DNA of 64,000 bases from Larix kaempferi (GCA_027924585.1 BSBM01000050.1:9385501-9449500), one strand, 5' to 3'; shown: positions 23,911-35,684, counted from the first letter of the stretch. Program-made: numbers and translations. The notes: a model not told the origin generated them from the sequence alone.

Positions 23911-25100
23911 CAATGGTTGATCTGATTTATAATAAACTTGGGCACTTTTGTAAGAGAGCCAAAAAATTGACATATTTTGTAAGACATAATTTACCACCCA
24001 ATGAGAACCACCTGAAGGCCCATTTGTTGATCCTTTTATCCACCTTTTTTAGTATCCAAATCCATTCATTCTTCAAATAATTATTGGGATTCAAAAAGTA
24101 TCCCAAGTACCTCATACCAGCATCAAGGATTTCCATGTGAAAAGGAAACAATGCTTTAATATGTGCAAGAGTATCACCCTCAACTTCACAAAATAAGAAA
24201 TAATATTTACAGGGATTGACCTCCATGCCTGAAGCAGAGCATAATATGTTGATAATTTCCTTTAGAGACCGTCATTCCTCAAGAGACCCATCATCGAATA
24301 GTAACTCATCATCAATGAAAAGCATATGTGAAATAATATGTGCATTGTTAATTTTGACACCCTTGAGGTGATAATCACATCTAACCTCTTGATAAGACTA
24401 CTCAAGCCTTCAACAATAACCAAAAAGAGTAAGGGAGACAGGGGTAAACCCTACCTCAATCCCCACTGGATCTTGAAAAAAACTATTGGAGAACCATTCA
24501 CTAAAATAAATTTTTTTATGAGGATACACAACCCAAAATTCAATTTATGACCTCCACATTTAAACCAATTTGAAGCGGGATTAATCTTAAATAGGTCCAA
24601 TTAACCATGTCATAATCCTTTTTCAAATCCATCTTCAGTATCAATGCCTAAACCTTCTCGACTTTAATCATGTGAAGATATTCTTGGGCTACTCCTATAG
24701 TATCAAAAATGATTTTATTACTCGAAAAACTGTTAGTATCGGCTTGATCTGATTTGCAATAATCTTGGATATCACCTTATAGATCAAATTACAACATGAA
24801 ATAGTCATAAAATCATCAAAGGAGGAGGGAACATTTGCTTTTGGGATGAATGCAATGAAATTGGAATTAACAACTCCTGAAATCCTACCAGTAGTCCTGG
24901 ACTCTTCCACAACCCGCAAGATGTCTTCACCCACTAGATCGAAGAAGTAGAGAAAGAATTCAACTGAGAAGCCATCCAGACCCAGGCTCTTGAATTTGGG
25001 GAATTTTTTTAATACATCTTCCACTTCCTGTAAAGTTACCTGGACCTCCACCCCAAGAGACTCCTCTTTTGAAAAAACCTTGGGAAGTTTTGCACCACCT
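23911..25100 (-). pseudogene. LINE reverse transcriptase fragment
   Basis: This is the reverse transcriptase domain of a plant LINE, which primes on nicked chromosomal DNA. A first open piece (25051 to 24695) has KFKSLGLDGFSVEFF (usually KSPGPDGF), VVNSNFIAFIPKANVPSSFDDF and IYKVISKIIANQIKPIL. A middle part full of stops includes the active-site phrase MLFIDDELLF (near 24335-24305), an FxDD variant of the usual YxDD. The last piece (24226 to 23927) has MRYLGYFLNPN and WAFRWFSLGGKLCLTK, which follow the active site in this family. The domain stops at the array border. Confidence 0.92.
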
Positions 25101-25796
25101 GGAGCTACTCTCGAATGTAATTAGAACTCAGTGCCTGGAATAGGGGCTGTAAATGGGCAACAACCGCTTCTTATAGCTCTTTTTGACCCAAGATACAGAC
25201 CCCTTCTGAGCTTATTAATTCCCAAACTATGTTCTATACTCTACGTTGATCAACCACTTTGTTAAAGAACTTTGTGTTGCCATCACCTAGATTAAACCAT
25301 GTGATTCGACTTTTTAGGAATTGGGCTTCCTCCTCCAAAAGTAAGAATTTTAACTTTAAAGCTTCCATATCCTCAACACGAGCCCTATCTGCTAGAGAAA
25401 GGACATAAGAAGAATCTCAAACAAAAATGGAACGTATTTTAGCTTCCATATTTACGAATTCTTCCTTCATACCATCCTTTTGTGTCTTTTCCCAATCTAT
25501 GATAACACATTTCAATTCTTTCAATCTATAGGTCATATGTTCCATGGCAGAGACACCGAAATATTGTTCAAAGGAACACCATTTGTGCTTGATCATCTGG
25601 TCAAAGTCTTCAAATTTCAACCAGCCATGGTTAAATTTGAAGGGATAAAAATTTTGTCCATGACTCCTTCCAACTGCAAGAAAATAGGAATACTCCCTGA
25701 TATGTTAACATTCACCACCCAAGACTGAAATATGTCAACAATTCCTGTTAAGGATTCTTCCATCATGAACTGGTCGAGGTTTTTTTCCACCCCCAA

Positions 25797-26363
25797 CTAT
25801 CCAGAGTGACCATTCCTCCAAGTAGGTAGTAAAGTGCATGGAACAACATCAAGGAGATTGGAAGGGTTGAAGAGATTTCTAAAAAATCCATACATAAGAT
25901 CCAATCTTGTCGAAGAACCCCATATCTCATTCGCCGAAAGGACTAGGTTAATATCCCCACCAATAATAACCAAAGGATCATCAACAAGGCTCGACTCAAG
26001 CACATCATCCCAGAACATCTAACGATCGGAGTAAGGACCATAGGAATTCATAATTTTAATCTCTTGATCTAGATCTTTAAAGTGGACTTCCAAATGGATA
26101 CCAACGCAAGTAAAAAAAGGAGCAATATTTTCAACCTTAGGGTTCCATACTAAGAGTAGTTCTCTTTACAAAACCTAAGCATCTACTGTGAAACATTCCC
26201 ATCCTGGGAGAAATCGCAAGAAAACATCTTGTTCCCTAGAGTCGAGCACCATCGTCTCTTGAATAAGAAAAATGCCTGGCTTTTCCAAAGCCAACAATAT
26301 TTTGAGGTCCATAAACTTTGGGGAGCCCCTTACCCCTTTGACACTAACGGACATAATTTTCAT
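25797..26363 (-). pseudogene. LINE apurinic/apyrimidinic-like endonuclease
   Basis: The endonuclease that nicks target DNA for LINE insertion. The start at 26363 (MKIMSVSVKGVRGSPKF) matches the usual MKIxSWNVRGLG beginning with W and N lost; VLxEKPxIFLIQETM holds the catalytic Glu. After stops near 26176 and 26020, a second piece (26018 to 25797) has DDPLVIIGGDINLVL, the GGDxN motif, and GFFRNLFNPSNLLDV. The catalytic parts are recognisable, but the stops make it inactive. Confidence 0.9.
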
Positions 26364-27271
26364 TAGGAACCAACAGTCTTGGGCTCACATGCTCTAAGGA
26401 CCTGAGTGGAACTAGACAACAAAATGCCACCACCATCAGAAACTGGTCAAGAAATGCTAACACCAAACAAATGATTTACATCTGTAACAGAAGGAGAAGT
26501 AAAACCACATGCCACTCCTTCCCTTGATTTATTCTATTTCTTATGAATAGTGACATTTTGGAAGTCCACCGAAGAGGCCAAAGTACACTCAGCCAAAAGG
26601 GAAGAATTTTTCTTATACACAGTCTTCGAGGTATTTTGAATAATGTACTTGTAAGAATGAATAGAGGGAGAAACCTCAAGTCTACCATCAATAGCACTAA
26701 TCAAAGCATCTCCACCTTCTACAATATCTGACACCAACAGACCACCTCCTGAAACACCTATTGGGGAGAGACCAAGCCATAAATGGGGACTTCCATCTAT
26801 AGGCAGTGAACCAACTCCCTAAAATAACTAGACTCCAATGCAATACCACCCATAAGTCTATCATCAACAACCAGGAATATAAAACTCGACAACCTATTTG
26901 ACTCCTAACATGTCCCATCCGAGATAAAACCTTCATCTGACTAGACTAAAGGAGAATTCGAGGAAGGAAAACCCATTTCCCAAGCACCAAAGACATGTCG
27001 ACCTTCCACCGTTTCAATAAAATAAATCTCTTATAAGCTAAGGGACTAGAATAAAGAAGTGAAGAGTGAATTTAACTTACCCACAAAGGAAGTAGCAATG
27101 GATGACACCAAGGGACTCCTATCCTTTGACACCTTCCTTTGCTCCGAGTCTTTGAGGACAATGACTCCAACTAGATATTTGATGAGTATTTTTTTGGAGG
27201 ATTCATCTCTAAGAACCCTAGGTTAAAAAATCCACGTGAGAGATCAAAACCTAGACAATGATACTTAAGAT
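26364..27271 (-). pseudogene. LINE ORF1 C-terminal region, decayed
   Basis: The stretch between endonuclease and the element A insertion should encode the ORF1 tail. Minus-strand open pieces at 26936-26697 and 26737-26534 are in different frames and without recognisable motifs. Its assignment rests on position: upstream of the endonuclease and continuous with the ORF1 zinc-finger segment on the other side of element A. Confidence 0.6.
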
Positions 27272-27877
27272 TGTTGATGTATATGTAACTTCGGAATGTA
27301 TTTCATCCATGTATTTCATTTATATATTATTGTACTCCTATAGAGATGTGTCATTCCTCTATACGGAAGTGTCATCATATGTATTGACAAGTGTTGCAAG
27401 TGTGTGAACTTGCCGATGGGTTATTAGACCACCATGTGTGGGGTCGGCCCTGAAATATATATATTATATGGTTGATGTACCTAGCTAGACAAGTCGGCCC
27501 CATAAGGTCACTGGGCAAACAGACAAGTATAAATAGAGATCGAGAGATCTCTATTTTGATCATTCGAAAACTCACACTTCTCTCACTCAGAAAGTGGCGC
27601 ACTAGTGAGGAGGAGGATCATCTGCTACTAGGAGACTATCTCTATGTATTTTGGCTGTACTTTGGTTGAGCCATTTCTCTCTCCATCTCTGAGGAAGTTG
27701 TGGGGTTTTTCACCTTAGGGTTTTCCCCACGGAAACTCTATGTCTTTTGTCTCTCATGCTTTTGATTCTTGTGATGATTGACATGCTTGTTATGATTGAT
27801 ATGTATTGATATACTGTACATGTTATTCTCTCAGTAAAGATCCTAGAGTATTGTGAATTAATGCTCAAAATTTAACA
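27272..27877 (+). repeat. 5' LTR of element A
   Basis: TGTTGATGTA...AATTTAACA, 606 bp. A TATAAATAG box at 27528-27536 probably drives transcription. Upstream are two copies of GTCGGCCC (about 27442 and 27503) with GGGTTATTAGACCACC before the first. Confidence 0.95.
27528..27536 (+). promoter_or_regulatory. TATA box in the 5' LTR of element A
   Basis: TATAAATAG, preserved at the equivalent place in the 3' LTR (41302-41310) and in the LTRs of A2 (28836-28844, 35372-35380) and E (59144-59152, 61761-61769). Confidence 0.7.
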
Positions 27878-28452
27878 TGGTATCAGAGCTAACCTGAGAA
27901 GAAGACATTGTACAGTGATGGAAACCAAGGGTTTCTTGTTTATTGGGTTTCTCTCCACATATTTTGGAAAACCAGTATAGTAGATTGACTCTACTCATCA
28001 AGGAGAATCTATCTGTCCAATCAGAATTCAATTCTGAGCATTTTCAGATTTGGCCCTAAAAATGAGGGTTTCCACAAAAATATGAATTTCTGGAATCTGA
28101 AGACATAGCTGGAAGCTCCTTGCAAAAATCGAAGTTTAGAGCTTTGGATCGAGATTTTTGGCTGGGTAGATCTCCGGGAAACTCAAACCCTAATTCAGGG
28201 CTCTCCTTAGTGAATCCGGGAAGACAGAAAGGCAGTTTTGAAAGGTGAAGCTTTGCAGATCTCAAATTCTGAATTCACCAGGTTGATCAGCTCATCAAGG
28301 CGCATCTTTCTATCCTTTCAGAAGGTTGAAATTCACATTTTGAATTTTTAGGGTTTTTTCGACAAACCCTAATCCGAGACCAAATCCAGTTTTCAGCAAT
28401 TCAAGTGGTAAGACCTAAATATTTTCTATTTCCATTTGAAGTACTCTTTAAG
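27878..28452 (+). other. Primer site and leader of element A
   Basis: Starts with TGGTATCAGAGCT (27878-27890) directly after the LTR. The rest is the untranslated leader, with the phrases GGAATCTGAAGAC and AACCCTAATTC that recur in A2 as repeated leader modules. No gene seen. Confidence 0.85.
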
Positions 28453-28539
28453 ATGTCTCACCACACCAAGCTTGAGGATAAGCTTGAAGGGGCTGATAAC
28501 TTCCGAGCCTGGAAGTATAGGATTGGGTTAATCCTAGAA
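28453..28539 (+). pseudogene. Element A gag, N-terminal 29 codons
   Basis: The ATG at 28453 opens gag (MSHHTKLEDKLEGADNFRAW), with the N-F-x-x-W-K pattern of Copia gag. It is interrupted after codon 29 by A2. The frame resumes at 35685 with the duplication TAGAA counted once, so A2 entered a reading frame that was intact at this point. Confidence 0.9.
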
Positions 28540-29143
28540 TGTTGAGATATTGTAACTTCAAAGAATATTATATTTGTACTTTATTATTCCGGAGATATTT
28601 CATTCCTTCGTGAAGATCTTATTGTATATCCGGAGATGTTTATTCCTCCGTCGGAATGTGGTAACTCGGGTTATTAGACTTCCCTAGTGGGGGTCGGCCC
28701 TGTATGTGTCATGTGGGTCAAAGGGTTATTAGACCACCCTAGAGGGGTCGGCCCAGTCAGTTGTAGTGGGGTATTTAACCCATTGGTTAAATACGAGCCT
28801 ACGTGTACTTGTGTAAAAGATATGTCAGAGTAGTGTATAAATAGAGGAGGTGTGTTCCTCATTTGACACAAACTCACTTGAGAGAGAGGCGCACTTGTGG
28901 AGGAGAGGTCTGCTATGGTGGAGGAGGAGATCATGTCTTTGGTTTGCATATTTGTATATTGTTGGTCATCTATATTGAGGAAGCTTTACTGGGTTTTCTA
29001 CCCCATGAGGGTTTCCCAGGATAAATCTGTGTCTCTTGTGTTTATGCTATGCTTGTTGTTTCTTCAGTGATCCTGTATATGCTATTATTGTGAAATGGAA
29101 TGTAATGCTGTTATTTTCTGTCTTAGCATATTAAATATTAACA
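28540..29143 (+). repeat. 5' LTR of A2
   Basis: TGTTGAGATATTG...TATTAACA, 604 bp, with a TATAAATAG box at 28836-28844. Two GTCGGCCC boxes (near 28690 and 28748) each follow a GGGTTATTAGAC phrase, the same arrangement as in element A. Confidence 0.95.
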
Positions 29144-31959
29144 TGGTATCATAGCTAACCTGAAGGAAGGCAAGGTATGGCACTTACGACACTTGCTTTA
29201 CTTACGACAATTTGAAGGTTAGGGTTTTACATAGCAAAAACCAGTCATCGTGGAACTTTCGCTATAAATCCATTTCTTCGATGTTTCAGGGTCTGAAAAG
29301 TTTATAGGTCTAAGCTAACATCCCCAGGTACCTTGTGTCCAAAGGGCACCCTCAGATTCGTTGTACTTTATGAGTTATGATCAGTACAAGTTAGGGTTTC
29401 TGCCTCTTCCAGATCTCAGTCAAAATCAGGTAACCTTGGAAAAAAGGTCATAACTTGGGCTAGGAAGCTCCAAATGAAGTTTCGTAAAAAGTGACAGGTA
29501 GTACACATACTTTACTATCTCAGGAAACTTTTTCAGAGGCCGAAGGTGAACCAGTGACACGTGGAACGCCGTACAAGTTCGCTCTCCTTTTTTATCCCAT
29601 AAACAGGTCACGTTGCAACACTTGACATAACTCTCTCTCAGAGAGTCCAATTGAGGTAATACCTGTCAGGATAGAAAGATAATAGGGCAAGCTATCCCAG
29701 GAAAAGTTTTTAGAGGTCGAAGTTCAAACAGTGACACGTGGCATTCCGTACAAGTTCGCTCTCCTGTTTTATCCCATAAACAGGTCACGTTGCGACACTT
29801 GGCATAAATCTCTCTTAGAAAATCCAATTGAGGTCAGACCTGTCAGGATGGAAAGATGACAGGTCAGGATACTGTAGAAAAAAATTTCAGACCCTATGGA
29901 GCAAAAATTTCATAGTTATAGCAGAAACAATCAGGTGCATATTTCTGTCAAAACAGAATTATTTTTGGAGCACCTTTATTCATGGCTTCCGGAATTTAGG
30001 GTTTCAAAGAAAGTTAGAATTTTTGGAATCGGAGTCCACGGCTGAATGCTACTCAGGAAAATCGAAATTTAGAGACCAAGATCAAATTTTTTGGTTGGGT
30101 AGAAGACCGGGCTTGATCAAACCCTAGTTCGGGATTTTGATCAGAAAGATGGAAAATTAGGGCTTCAGCAAAAGTTGGAATTTTTGAAGTCTGTAACCAC
30201 GGCTGGAATCTCCTCAAAAAAATAAGAGTTTAGAGCCTTGGATCGAACCTTTTGATTGGACAAAAGGGTGGGCTTCATCAAACCCTAGTTCGGGTTCCTA
30301 TCCAGAAGATCCAGAAGTTTCGAAGGCAATTTTGAGGGGTCAAATTTTGGAGATTTCAAAAGTGAAGTATGCTAGTTTGATCAGCTCAGCAAGACACATC
30401 CTTCCATCCATTCAGAAGCATGAAAGTCAAAGATTGAATTTTTAGGGTTTCTCTAGCAAGCCCTAATCAAGCTCCAAATCAAGTTTCAGGGGGAGTTGAG
30501 GCTAAGGCCTTACATAAGAAGACTACAAGAAGTCTCGGCAGGTATGACTTAAGGAGGTTCAGGTATGTCTTAAAATATGATTCTTGATTAAGTTCATAAT
30601 GTGTTTGTCTTCATATTATTTATTAGTACAATATTGATTATTGTTAGAATTGTCTTATCACCCTAGTAACAGTATGAATGCATGTGAATGATCGAAGACA
30701 TTCATTGATTAGGGCTATATGATTGTACTAATGCATTATGGTGTTGTGTGAGGTTGATGTTGTCTGCTAACAAGATACAGGTACATCACAAAAGACAAAT
30801 CAAGTTCCATGACCATGACAACATGAAGACAAAGACTCATCCATAATATTTGTTCTACTTACGAGGTATGTTGTACATAACTAAGCAGGTATATTAATCC
30901 AGGTATGTTCTCCTATGTCATGTTAGAATCTTACCTTGTATTGGGATCCCTTATATAAGTATACTTGGCATGATTAGATATTCTTATTCATAAAGTTAGT
31001 AATCAAGGGATTATGCATATTATGTCTTTTATCTTGATTGATGATATGCATGAGTACAAGAAGTCTTCCTTGAAATCTTGAATACTAATGTTTATTATTT
31101 ATGATCGTGACTATACATATTCAAGACTATTTAGATGTTTTGATAATGTTTATAATATACTAATAAATGTATGTTTGTGTATGAGATCATGAGGATGACA
31201 CTAGTGCACACTTGAGCATGCACAGTGGTACAGAATGAATACAAGTTCAAAAGACATATCGAAGATCATGCGGGAGGCAACCACACAAACATAAAAGATA
31301 AGTATTTGAGTTGTTATTTGAAATAGTAAATGATATTGCTTGTATGCATATTTGTATTCCTAGAATATATCATGCTGAGTATAAACATTCATAGAGCATT
31401 TAACAGTATACTACTAATATGCATATGATTGGTAAGTTGGAAAAACATTCCGTTGTTGCTTGTCTAGAATGAAACCTCTTTGCTGACATGCTGAGAGCTG
31501 TGCACACTCTCGATAGTATGTTCTGGTAGAGATGGAAGGCATCTAGATAGCCACTGTATGCATACAAGATATGGGAAAGTGTTGTGCCAAAGTATTGGTC
31601 AAAATAGTTGCATAACTATGTAAATGATATCTGTATGCATAATAGGTTATCATGTCAATATGATTTGATGATTATGAAGTATTACAAATCATGTACTTAA
31701 TTTTGATTTGTAGGAAAGATCATGATGAATGATGAACACTGAACAAGCGATGGATGTTAAACAAAAAAAAATATTTTCAAATCAAACACACTATAGAAGG
31801 CTTGTGGCTAGAAGATTCTCTTAGAAAGAAGAAGATAATCATGATGAGATGTTTGCTCCAAGTGGCTAGATAAGACCATTCTCTTAATGGTGTAATTAAA
31901 GAAGAAGTGTGAATCAGGTTTTGTATGGGTTCCCAGGATCGATAGTAATTGATGAAAAT
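29144..31959 (+). other. Non-coding leader and spacer of A2
   Basis: No gene. From about 29515 to 29875 there are two copies of a ~180-base module (CAGTGACACGTGG ... GTACAAGTTCGCTCTCCT ... CAGGTCACGTTGC). From 29985 to 30310 come two copies of a ~155-base module with CCACGGCTG and AAACCCTAGTTCGGG. From about 30520 to 31560 the sequence is spacer related to 37226-38190 in A and 60420-61410 in E, containing several AGGTATGT phrases and AAAGACTCATCCATA. Confidence 0.75.
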
Positions 31960-32533
31960 ACATGTGAGGATTGCATCACCCTTGAACACAAGTTCTAAAG
32001 TGAGCCGTAGACAAGTGTCTCCGAGAAAGAAGAGGGATTGTATCATCCTTGAACACTTGTTCTAAAGAGAGTCGTAGATGTATGTCTTCGAAAATGGAGT
32101 CCTTGGTGGACATGAGAGGATTGGATCATCCCTGGACTTCAGTCCGAAAGAAGAGCCGTAGACATATGTCTTCGAGAATGAAGTTCTTGGTGAACATGTG
32201 AGGGGATTGGATCATCCCTGGACTTCAGTCCGAAAGAGGAGCCGTAGAAATATGTCTTCGAGAATGAAGTTCTAGGTGAACATGTGAGGGGATTGGATCA
32301 TCCCTGGAATTTAGTCCGAAAGAAGAGCCGTAGATGTATGTCTTCGTGAATGAAGTTCTTGGTGAACATGTGAGGGGATTGGATCATCCCTGGACTTCAG
32401 TCCAAAAGAAGAGCCGTAGACGTATGTCTTCGTGAATGAAGTTCTTGGTGAACATGTGAGGGGATTGGATCATCCCTGGACTTCAGTCCGAAAGAAGAGC
32501 CGTAGACGTATGTCTTGGAGAATGAAGTCCTTG
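31960..32533 (+). repeat. 86-bp minisatellite in A2
   Basis: The phrase GGACTTCAGTCCGAAAGA starts at 32134, 32220, 32306, 32392 and 32478, a strict 86-base period, with diverged units before. The unit has GAGCCGTAGACGTATGTCTTCG and GGGGATTGGATCATCCCT. The latter is related to the core of the next two arrays. Confidence 0.95.
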
Positions 32534-32543
32534 GTGGACAGTT

Positions 32544-33341
32544 GAGGATTAAGTCATCCTTGGACGTGGTCCTAAATGTACGGTGGAGGATTAAGTCATC
32601 CTTGGACGTGGTCCTAAATGTACGGTTGAGGATTAAGTCATCCTTGGACATGGTCCTAAATGTACGGTGGAGGATTAAGTCATCCTTGGACGTGGTCTTA
32701 AATGTACGGTGGAGGATTAAGTCATCCTTGGACGTGGTCCTAAATGTACGGTTGAGGATTAAGTCATCCTTGGACGTGGTCCTAAATGTACGGTGGAGGA
32801 TTAAGTCATCCTTGGACGTGGTCCTAAATGTACGGTGGAGGATTAAGTCATCCTTGGACGTGGTCCTAAATGTACGGTGGAGGATTAAGTCATCCTTGGA
32901 CATGGTCCTAAATGTACGGTTGAGGATCAAGTCATCCTTGGATGTAGTCCTAAATGTACGGTGGAGGATTAAGTCATCCTTGGACGTAGTCCTAAATGCA
33001 CGGTGGAGGATTAAGTCATCCTTGGACGTGGTCCTAAATGTATGGTTGAGGATTAAGTCATCCTTGGACGTGGTCCTAAATGTACGGTTGAGGATTAAGT
33101 CATCCTTGGACGTGGTCCTAAATGTACGGTGGAGGATTAAGTCATCCTTGGACATGGTCCTAAATGTACGGTTGAGGATTAAGTCATCCTTGGACGTGGT
33201 CCTAAATGTACGGTTGAGGATTGAGTCATCCTTGGACGTGGTCCTAAATGTACGGTTGAGGATTGAGTCATCCTTGGACGTGGTCCTAAATGTACGGTTG
33301 AGGATTGAGTCATCCTTGGACGTGGTCCTAAATGTACGGTT
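32544..33341 (+). repeat. 42-bp minisatellite in A2 (19 copies)
   Basis: The unit starts GAGGATTAAGTCATCCTTGG and ends GTACGGTG or GTACGGTT; starts at 32544 and 32586 and the end at 33341 give 19 copies of exactly 42 bases. Because 42 is a multiple of 3 and the unit has no stop in several frames, long ORFs appear on both strands. They are repeats of 14 residues and not evidence of a gene. Confidence 0.97.
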
Positions 33342-33893
33342 GTGGATTAAATCATCCTTGGACAGTAAATCCAATAATTCCGAAAGGAAGGATAGTCCTA
33401 AATTAATTGAGTGGATTAAATCATCCTTGGACAGTAAATCCAGTAATTCCGAAAGGAAGGATAGTCCTAAATGAATTGCTTGGATTAAATCATCCTTGGA
33501 CAGTAAATCCAGTAATTCCGAAAGGAAGGATAGTCCTAAATGAATTGAGTGGATTAAATCATCCTTGGACAGTAAATCCAGTAATTCCGAAAGGAAGGAC
33601 AGTCCTAAATGAATTGAGTGGATTAAATCATCCTTGGACAGTAAATCCAGTAATTCCGAAAGGAAGGATAGTCCTAAATGAATTGAGTGGATTAAATCAT
33701 CCTTGGACAGTAAATCCAGTAATTCCGAAAGGAAGGATAGTCCTAAATGAATTGAGTGGATTAAATCATCCTTGGACAGTAAATCCAGTAATTCCAAAAG
33801 GAAGGATAGTCCTAAATGAATTGAATGGATTAAATCATCCTTGGACAGTAAATCCAGTAATTCGAAAGGAAGGATAGTCCTAAATGAGATTGA
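33342..33893 (+). repeat. 69-bp minisatellite in A2 (8 copies)
   Basis: GTGGATTAAATCATCCTTGG starts at 33342, 33411, then every 69 bases. It shares GGATTAA-TCATCCTTGGAC with the 42-bp unit and adds GTAAATCCAGTAATTCCGAA. The last copy is slightly altered. Confidence 0.97.
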
Positions 33894-34262
33894 GTGGACT
33901 AATAATCCTGTAAATAGATTGGGATTGCCTCGTCCCTAGACATGGTGAGATGTCTTAAAGTGATAAGGACTAATCATCCTGTAAATAGATTGGGATTGCC
34001 TCGTCCCTAGACATGGTGAGATGTCTTAAAGTGATAAGGACTAATCATCCTGTAAATAGATTGGGATTGCCTCGTCCCTAGACATGGTGAGGTGTCTTAA
34101 AGTGATAAGGATTGATCATCCTGTAAGTTGATCTGGATTGAATCATCCATAGACATGAGAGTTGTCTTAAACCGAGAGGGACTGATCATCCCGTAAGCGG
34201 ATCAGGATTGTATCATCCTTGGACCTATGTCCTAAAGTGAGAGGGATTGATCATCCCGTAAT
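33894..34262 (+). repeat. 71-bp minisatellite in A2, decaying to the right
   Basis: GGACTAATCATCCTGTAAATAG recurs with a 71-base period (phrase ATCCTG at about 33905, 33976, 34047, 34118), with CCTCGTCCCTAGACATGG in each unit. Further right to 34262 the units diverge but keep GATCATCC and TCTTAAA. Confidence 0.9.
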
Positions 34263-34296
34263 TGGATCTTGTGTGTTGCAGGGTATGCTGCTATTG

Positions 34297-34466
34297 TGTA
34301 TACTTGTATTGATGAGGATACTTGTATTGATGATATGTATACTTGTATTGATGAGGATACTTGTATTGATGATGTGTATACTTGTATTGATGAGGATACT
34401 TGTATTGATGATGTGTATACTTGTATTGATGAGGATACTTGTATTAATGATATTTATACTTGTATT
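34297..34466 (+). repeat. 39-bp minisatellite in A2
   Basis: TGTATACTTGTATTGATGAG recurs at 34297, 34336, 34375, 34414 and in altered form at about 34453. Each unit is itself two similar halves (ACTTGTATTGATGA twice). Confidence 0.95.
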
Positions 34467-34632
34467 GATGATGTTGTTGATCGTGATGATCTAGATGACG
34501 ATGTTGTTGATCGTGATGATCTAGATGAAGATGCTGTTGATCGTGATGATCTAGATGACGATGTTGCTGATCGTGATGATCTAGATGACGATGCTACTAA
34601 TCGTGATGATCTAGATGACGATGTTGCTGATC
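34467..34632 (+). repeat. 30-bp minisatellite in A2
   Basis: About five copies of GATGTTGTTGATCGTGATGA followed by TCTAGATGAC, 30 bases each. Frame-neutral length again gives an artificial ORF of DDVVDRDDLD repeats. Confidence 0.93.
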
Positions 34633-34870
34633 GTGTGATGACGATGCTGATGATCATGTGATGACGATGCTGATGATAGTGTGATGACGATGCTGATGAT
34701 CGTGTGATGACGATGCTGATGATCATGTGATGACGATGTTGATGATCGTGTGATGACGATGCTGATAATTGTGTGATGACGATGTTGATGATCGTGATGC
34801 TGATGATGATGCTGATGATCGTGTGATGATGATGCTGATTATCGTGAGATGATGATGCTGATGATTGTGA
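34633..34870 (+). repeat. 23-bp minisatellite in A2
   Basis: GTGATGACGATGCTGATGAT followed by three variable bases, about ten copies with growing irregularity to the right. Past 34870 the sequence is a short GATGTTGATG-rich spacer up to the polypurine tract at 35067. Confidence 0.9.
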
Positions 34871-35075
34871 GGATCCAGATGTTGATGTTGCTATAGTTGT
34901 TCTAGTGCCGCAGAAGATAAAGACTCAGTACTGAAGATGTTGATGTTCCAGTAACTGCTTGAGTTACTGATGATGTTGAGAAAGCTTCCAATGATTTATA
35001 GATGTATCATGTATGATGTTGATGACTCCTTGCTCGTGCAGATGCTGTTATAATATCCTTCTCGTTAAGGGGGAG

Positions 35076-35679
35076 TGTTGAGATATTGTAACTTCAAAGA
35101 ATATTATATTTGTACTTTATTATTCCGGAGATATTTCATTCCTCCGTGAAGATCTTATTGTATATCCGGAGATGTTTATTCCTCCGTCGGAATGTGGTAA
35201 CTCGGGTTATTAGACTTCCCTAGTGGGGGTCGGCCCTGTATGTGTCATGTGGGTCAAAGGGTTATTAGACCACCCTAGAGGGGTCGGCCCAGTCAGTTGT
35301 AGTGGGGTATTCAACCCATTGGTTAAATACGAGCCTACATGTACTTGTGTAAAAGATATGTCAGAGTAGTGTATAAATAGAGGAGGTGTGTTCCTCATTT
35401 GACACACACTCACTTGAGAGAGAGGCGCACTTGTGGAGGAGAGGTCTGCTATGGTGGAGGAGGAGATCATGTCTTTGGTTTGCATATTTGTATATTGCTG
35501 GTCATCTATATTGAGGAAGCTTTACTGGGTTTTCTACCCCATGAGGGTTTCCCAGAATAAATCTGTGTCTCTTGTGTTTATGCTATGCTTGTTGTTTCTT
35601 CAGTGATCCTATATATGCTATTATTGTGAAATGGAATGTAATGTTGTTATTTTCTGTCTTAGCATATTAAATCTTAACA
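35076..35679 (+). repeat. 3' LTR of A2
   Basis: 604 bp, TGTTGAGATATTG...CTTAACA, followed by the TAGAA duplication at 35680-35684. The apparent ORF at 35631 begins inside this LTR and only becomes real gag at 35685. Confidence 0.95.
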
Positions 35680-35684
35680 TAGAA

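Larger units (their letters stand above)
23911..27271 (-). mobile_element. LINE (L1-type), 3' portion: ORF1 end, endonuclease, RT
   Basis: This is the largest piece of a minus-strand non-LTR retrotransposon. From right to left it holds the end of ORF1 (27271 to about 26370), the endonuclease (26363 to about 25797), a linker and the RT (about 25100 to 23911). It is cut at 23911 by the tandem LTR array and at 27271 by element A. The 5' pieces lie at 41653-41952, 58864-58872 and 62067-62860. Numerous stops and frameshifts show it is old, and the 3' end with poly(A) is missing. Confidence 0.92.
28540..35679 (+). mobile_element. Non-autonomous Copia relative A2 carrying minisatellites (7140 bp)
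   Basis: Two 604-bp LTRs (28540-29143, 35076-35679), primer site at 29144 (TGGTATCATAGCT), polypurine tract AAGGGGGAG at 35067-35075 and target duplication TAGAA (28535-28539, 35680-35684). I count about nine differences between its LTRs, fewer than in element A, consistent with a later insertion into A. No gag or pol is present: the interior is a long leader, spacer shared with A and E, and a run of tandem repeats at about 31960-34870. Confidence 0.95.

Noticed and set aside
32544-33341. CRISPR-like array
   Set aside because: The repeats are directly adjacent, with no unique spacers, in a plant retrotransposon.
32397-33797. 466-codon minus-strand ORF and the overlapping 319- and 156-codon plus-strand ORFs as genes
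   Set aside because: They are the 42- and 69-base minisatellites read through. Unit lengths divisible by 3 keep frames open on both strands, and no other coding sign is present.
34219-34726. ORFs with repeated short peptides on both strands
   Set aside because: They arise from the 39-, 30- and 23-base tandem repeats and have no start context or motif.
28540-35684. Intron in the gag of element A
   Set aside because: The interruption has LTRs, primer site, polypurine tract and a TAGAA target duplication, so it is a nested element and not an intron.
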